A stretch of DNA of 6,629 bases from an uncultured Candidatus Saccharibacteria bacterium (GTDB lineage Bacteria; Patescibacteria; Saccharimonadia; Saccharimonadales; CAMLKC01), in the NCBI GenBank assembly GCA_946480595.1, contig CAMLKC010000056.1:1-6629 (forward strand). Reading direction: 5' to 3'. A program made the position numbers and the translations under genes. Below, in pieces: positions 6,387 through 6,629 of the stretch. The notes under the pieces are model-generated. The model was given only the letters and a program-made list of their open reading frames with translations. It was not told the DNA's origin and did not search any database. Each line of letters begins with the position of its first letter. The stretch's first letter is position 1.

Positions 6387-6622
6387 GATTTGGTTTTTTT
6401 GCACAAGGGGTGACGCACAATGCTGCGCTTGACACCGGCATTGCTCGATGCCTTGAAGGATTGCAAAATTGCCATCTTCGTGACTTTAAAAATGATAGCT
6501 GCATAGGTAACATCCGATCCGATGCTTGCAATATGAGGTTTCATTGAATCTGTGCGAGTAAGTCCCACAGCGACCAGTGCTTTCATCAAGGACGTGGAGG
6601 CGACTTGCATTGCAAATGGCAT
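6374..6622 (-). CDS. Uncertain small open frame at right edge, possibly the tail of a longer gene
   Basis: An open minus-strand frame gives 82 residues from an ATG at 6622. It stays open through the last codons of the window, so it may be the C-terminal part of a gene starting outside. The product is rich in Ser, Ala, Met and Lys with a very basic end (KKTKSRHR) and matches no family I recognise. Third codon positions show no clear bias, and other frames over the same stretch are also open for 45-55 codons, including a plus-strand one from 6380. The -35 of the predicted operon promoter overlaps its end. It may be non-coding or a gene remnant. Apart from this frame, the promoter and the palindrome, I see nothing else in 6294-6629. 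Confidence 0.22.
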   Translation of the reverse strand: MPFAMQVASTSLMKALVAVGLTRTDSMKPHIASIGSDVTYAAIIFKVTKMAILQSFKASSNAGVKRSIVRHPLCKKTKSRHR

Positions 6623-6629
6623 ATTGTTC

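Noticed and set aside
1..6629. tRNA, rRNA, CRISPR array, insertion sequence or integrase
   Set aside because: No cloverleaf-like sequence, regularly spaced repeats, transposase or recombinase motifs, or terminal inverted repeats were found by reading both strands.

Overview
The window looks like a bacterial genomic-island or defence-island segment. The host is most likely a betaproteobacterium of the Burkholderia/Paraburkholderia/Ralstonia type, because the short H-NS-like protein at 571-858 has the compact form and TWTGRGRSP core common in that group. That host call is inference from one small protein. Nearly all the coding is on the minus strand, so the biological order runs from right to left.

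Layout, left to right. Positions 1-107 may hold the last codons of a plus-strand gene, followed by a weak terminator-like hairpin. Positions 209-541 encode a small exported protein of unknown function, directly downstream of an H-NS family nucleoid protein (571-858). These two genes look co-transcribed and are visibly richer in G+C. Positions 1005-6293 hold four AT-rich minus-strand genes spaced 60-85 bases apart, which look like one operon. In transcription order they are an OLD-like ATPase with a TOPRIM-like nuclease domain (6293-4605), a ParB/Srx-fold protein with an extra C-terminal helical domain (4544-3183), a D12-class DNA adenine methyltransferase (3120-2263) and an unrecognised 390-residue protein with an R-x4-H motif like that of HEPN ribonucleases (2177-1005). 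The right end (6294-6629) holds a plausible promoter, a perfect 10-base palindrome next to the predicted transcription start, and an uncertain small open frame running to the window edge.

A methyltransferase, a ParB-like DNA-binding or nuclease protein, and an ATPase-nuclease in one operon suggest a modification-linked defence system: the methyltransferase could mark self DNA, and the ATPase-TOPRIM protein (perhaps with the ParB-like protein) could act on unmarked or invading DNA. The HEPN-motif protein could be an RNA-targeting last step or an accessory factor. I do not recognise this exact four-gene combination as a named system. The family assignments of the first three genes are well supported by visible motifs. 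The system-level interpretation is inference.
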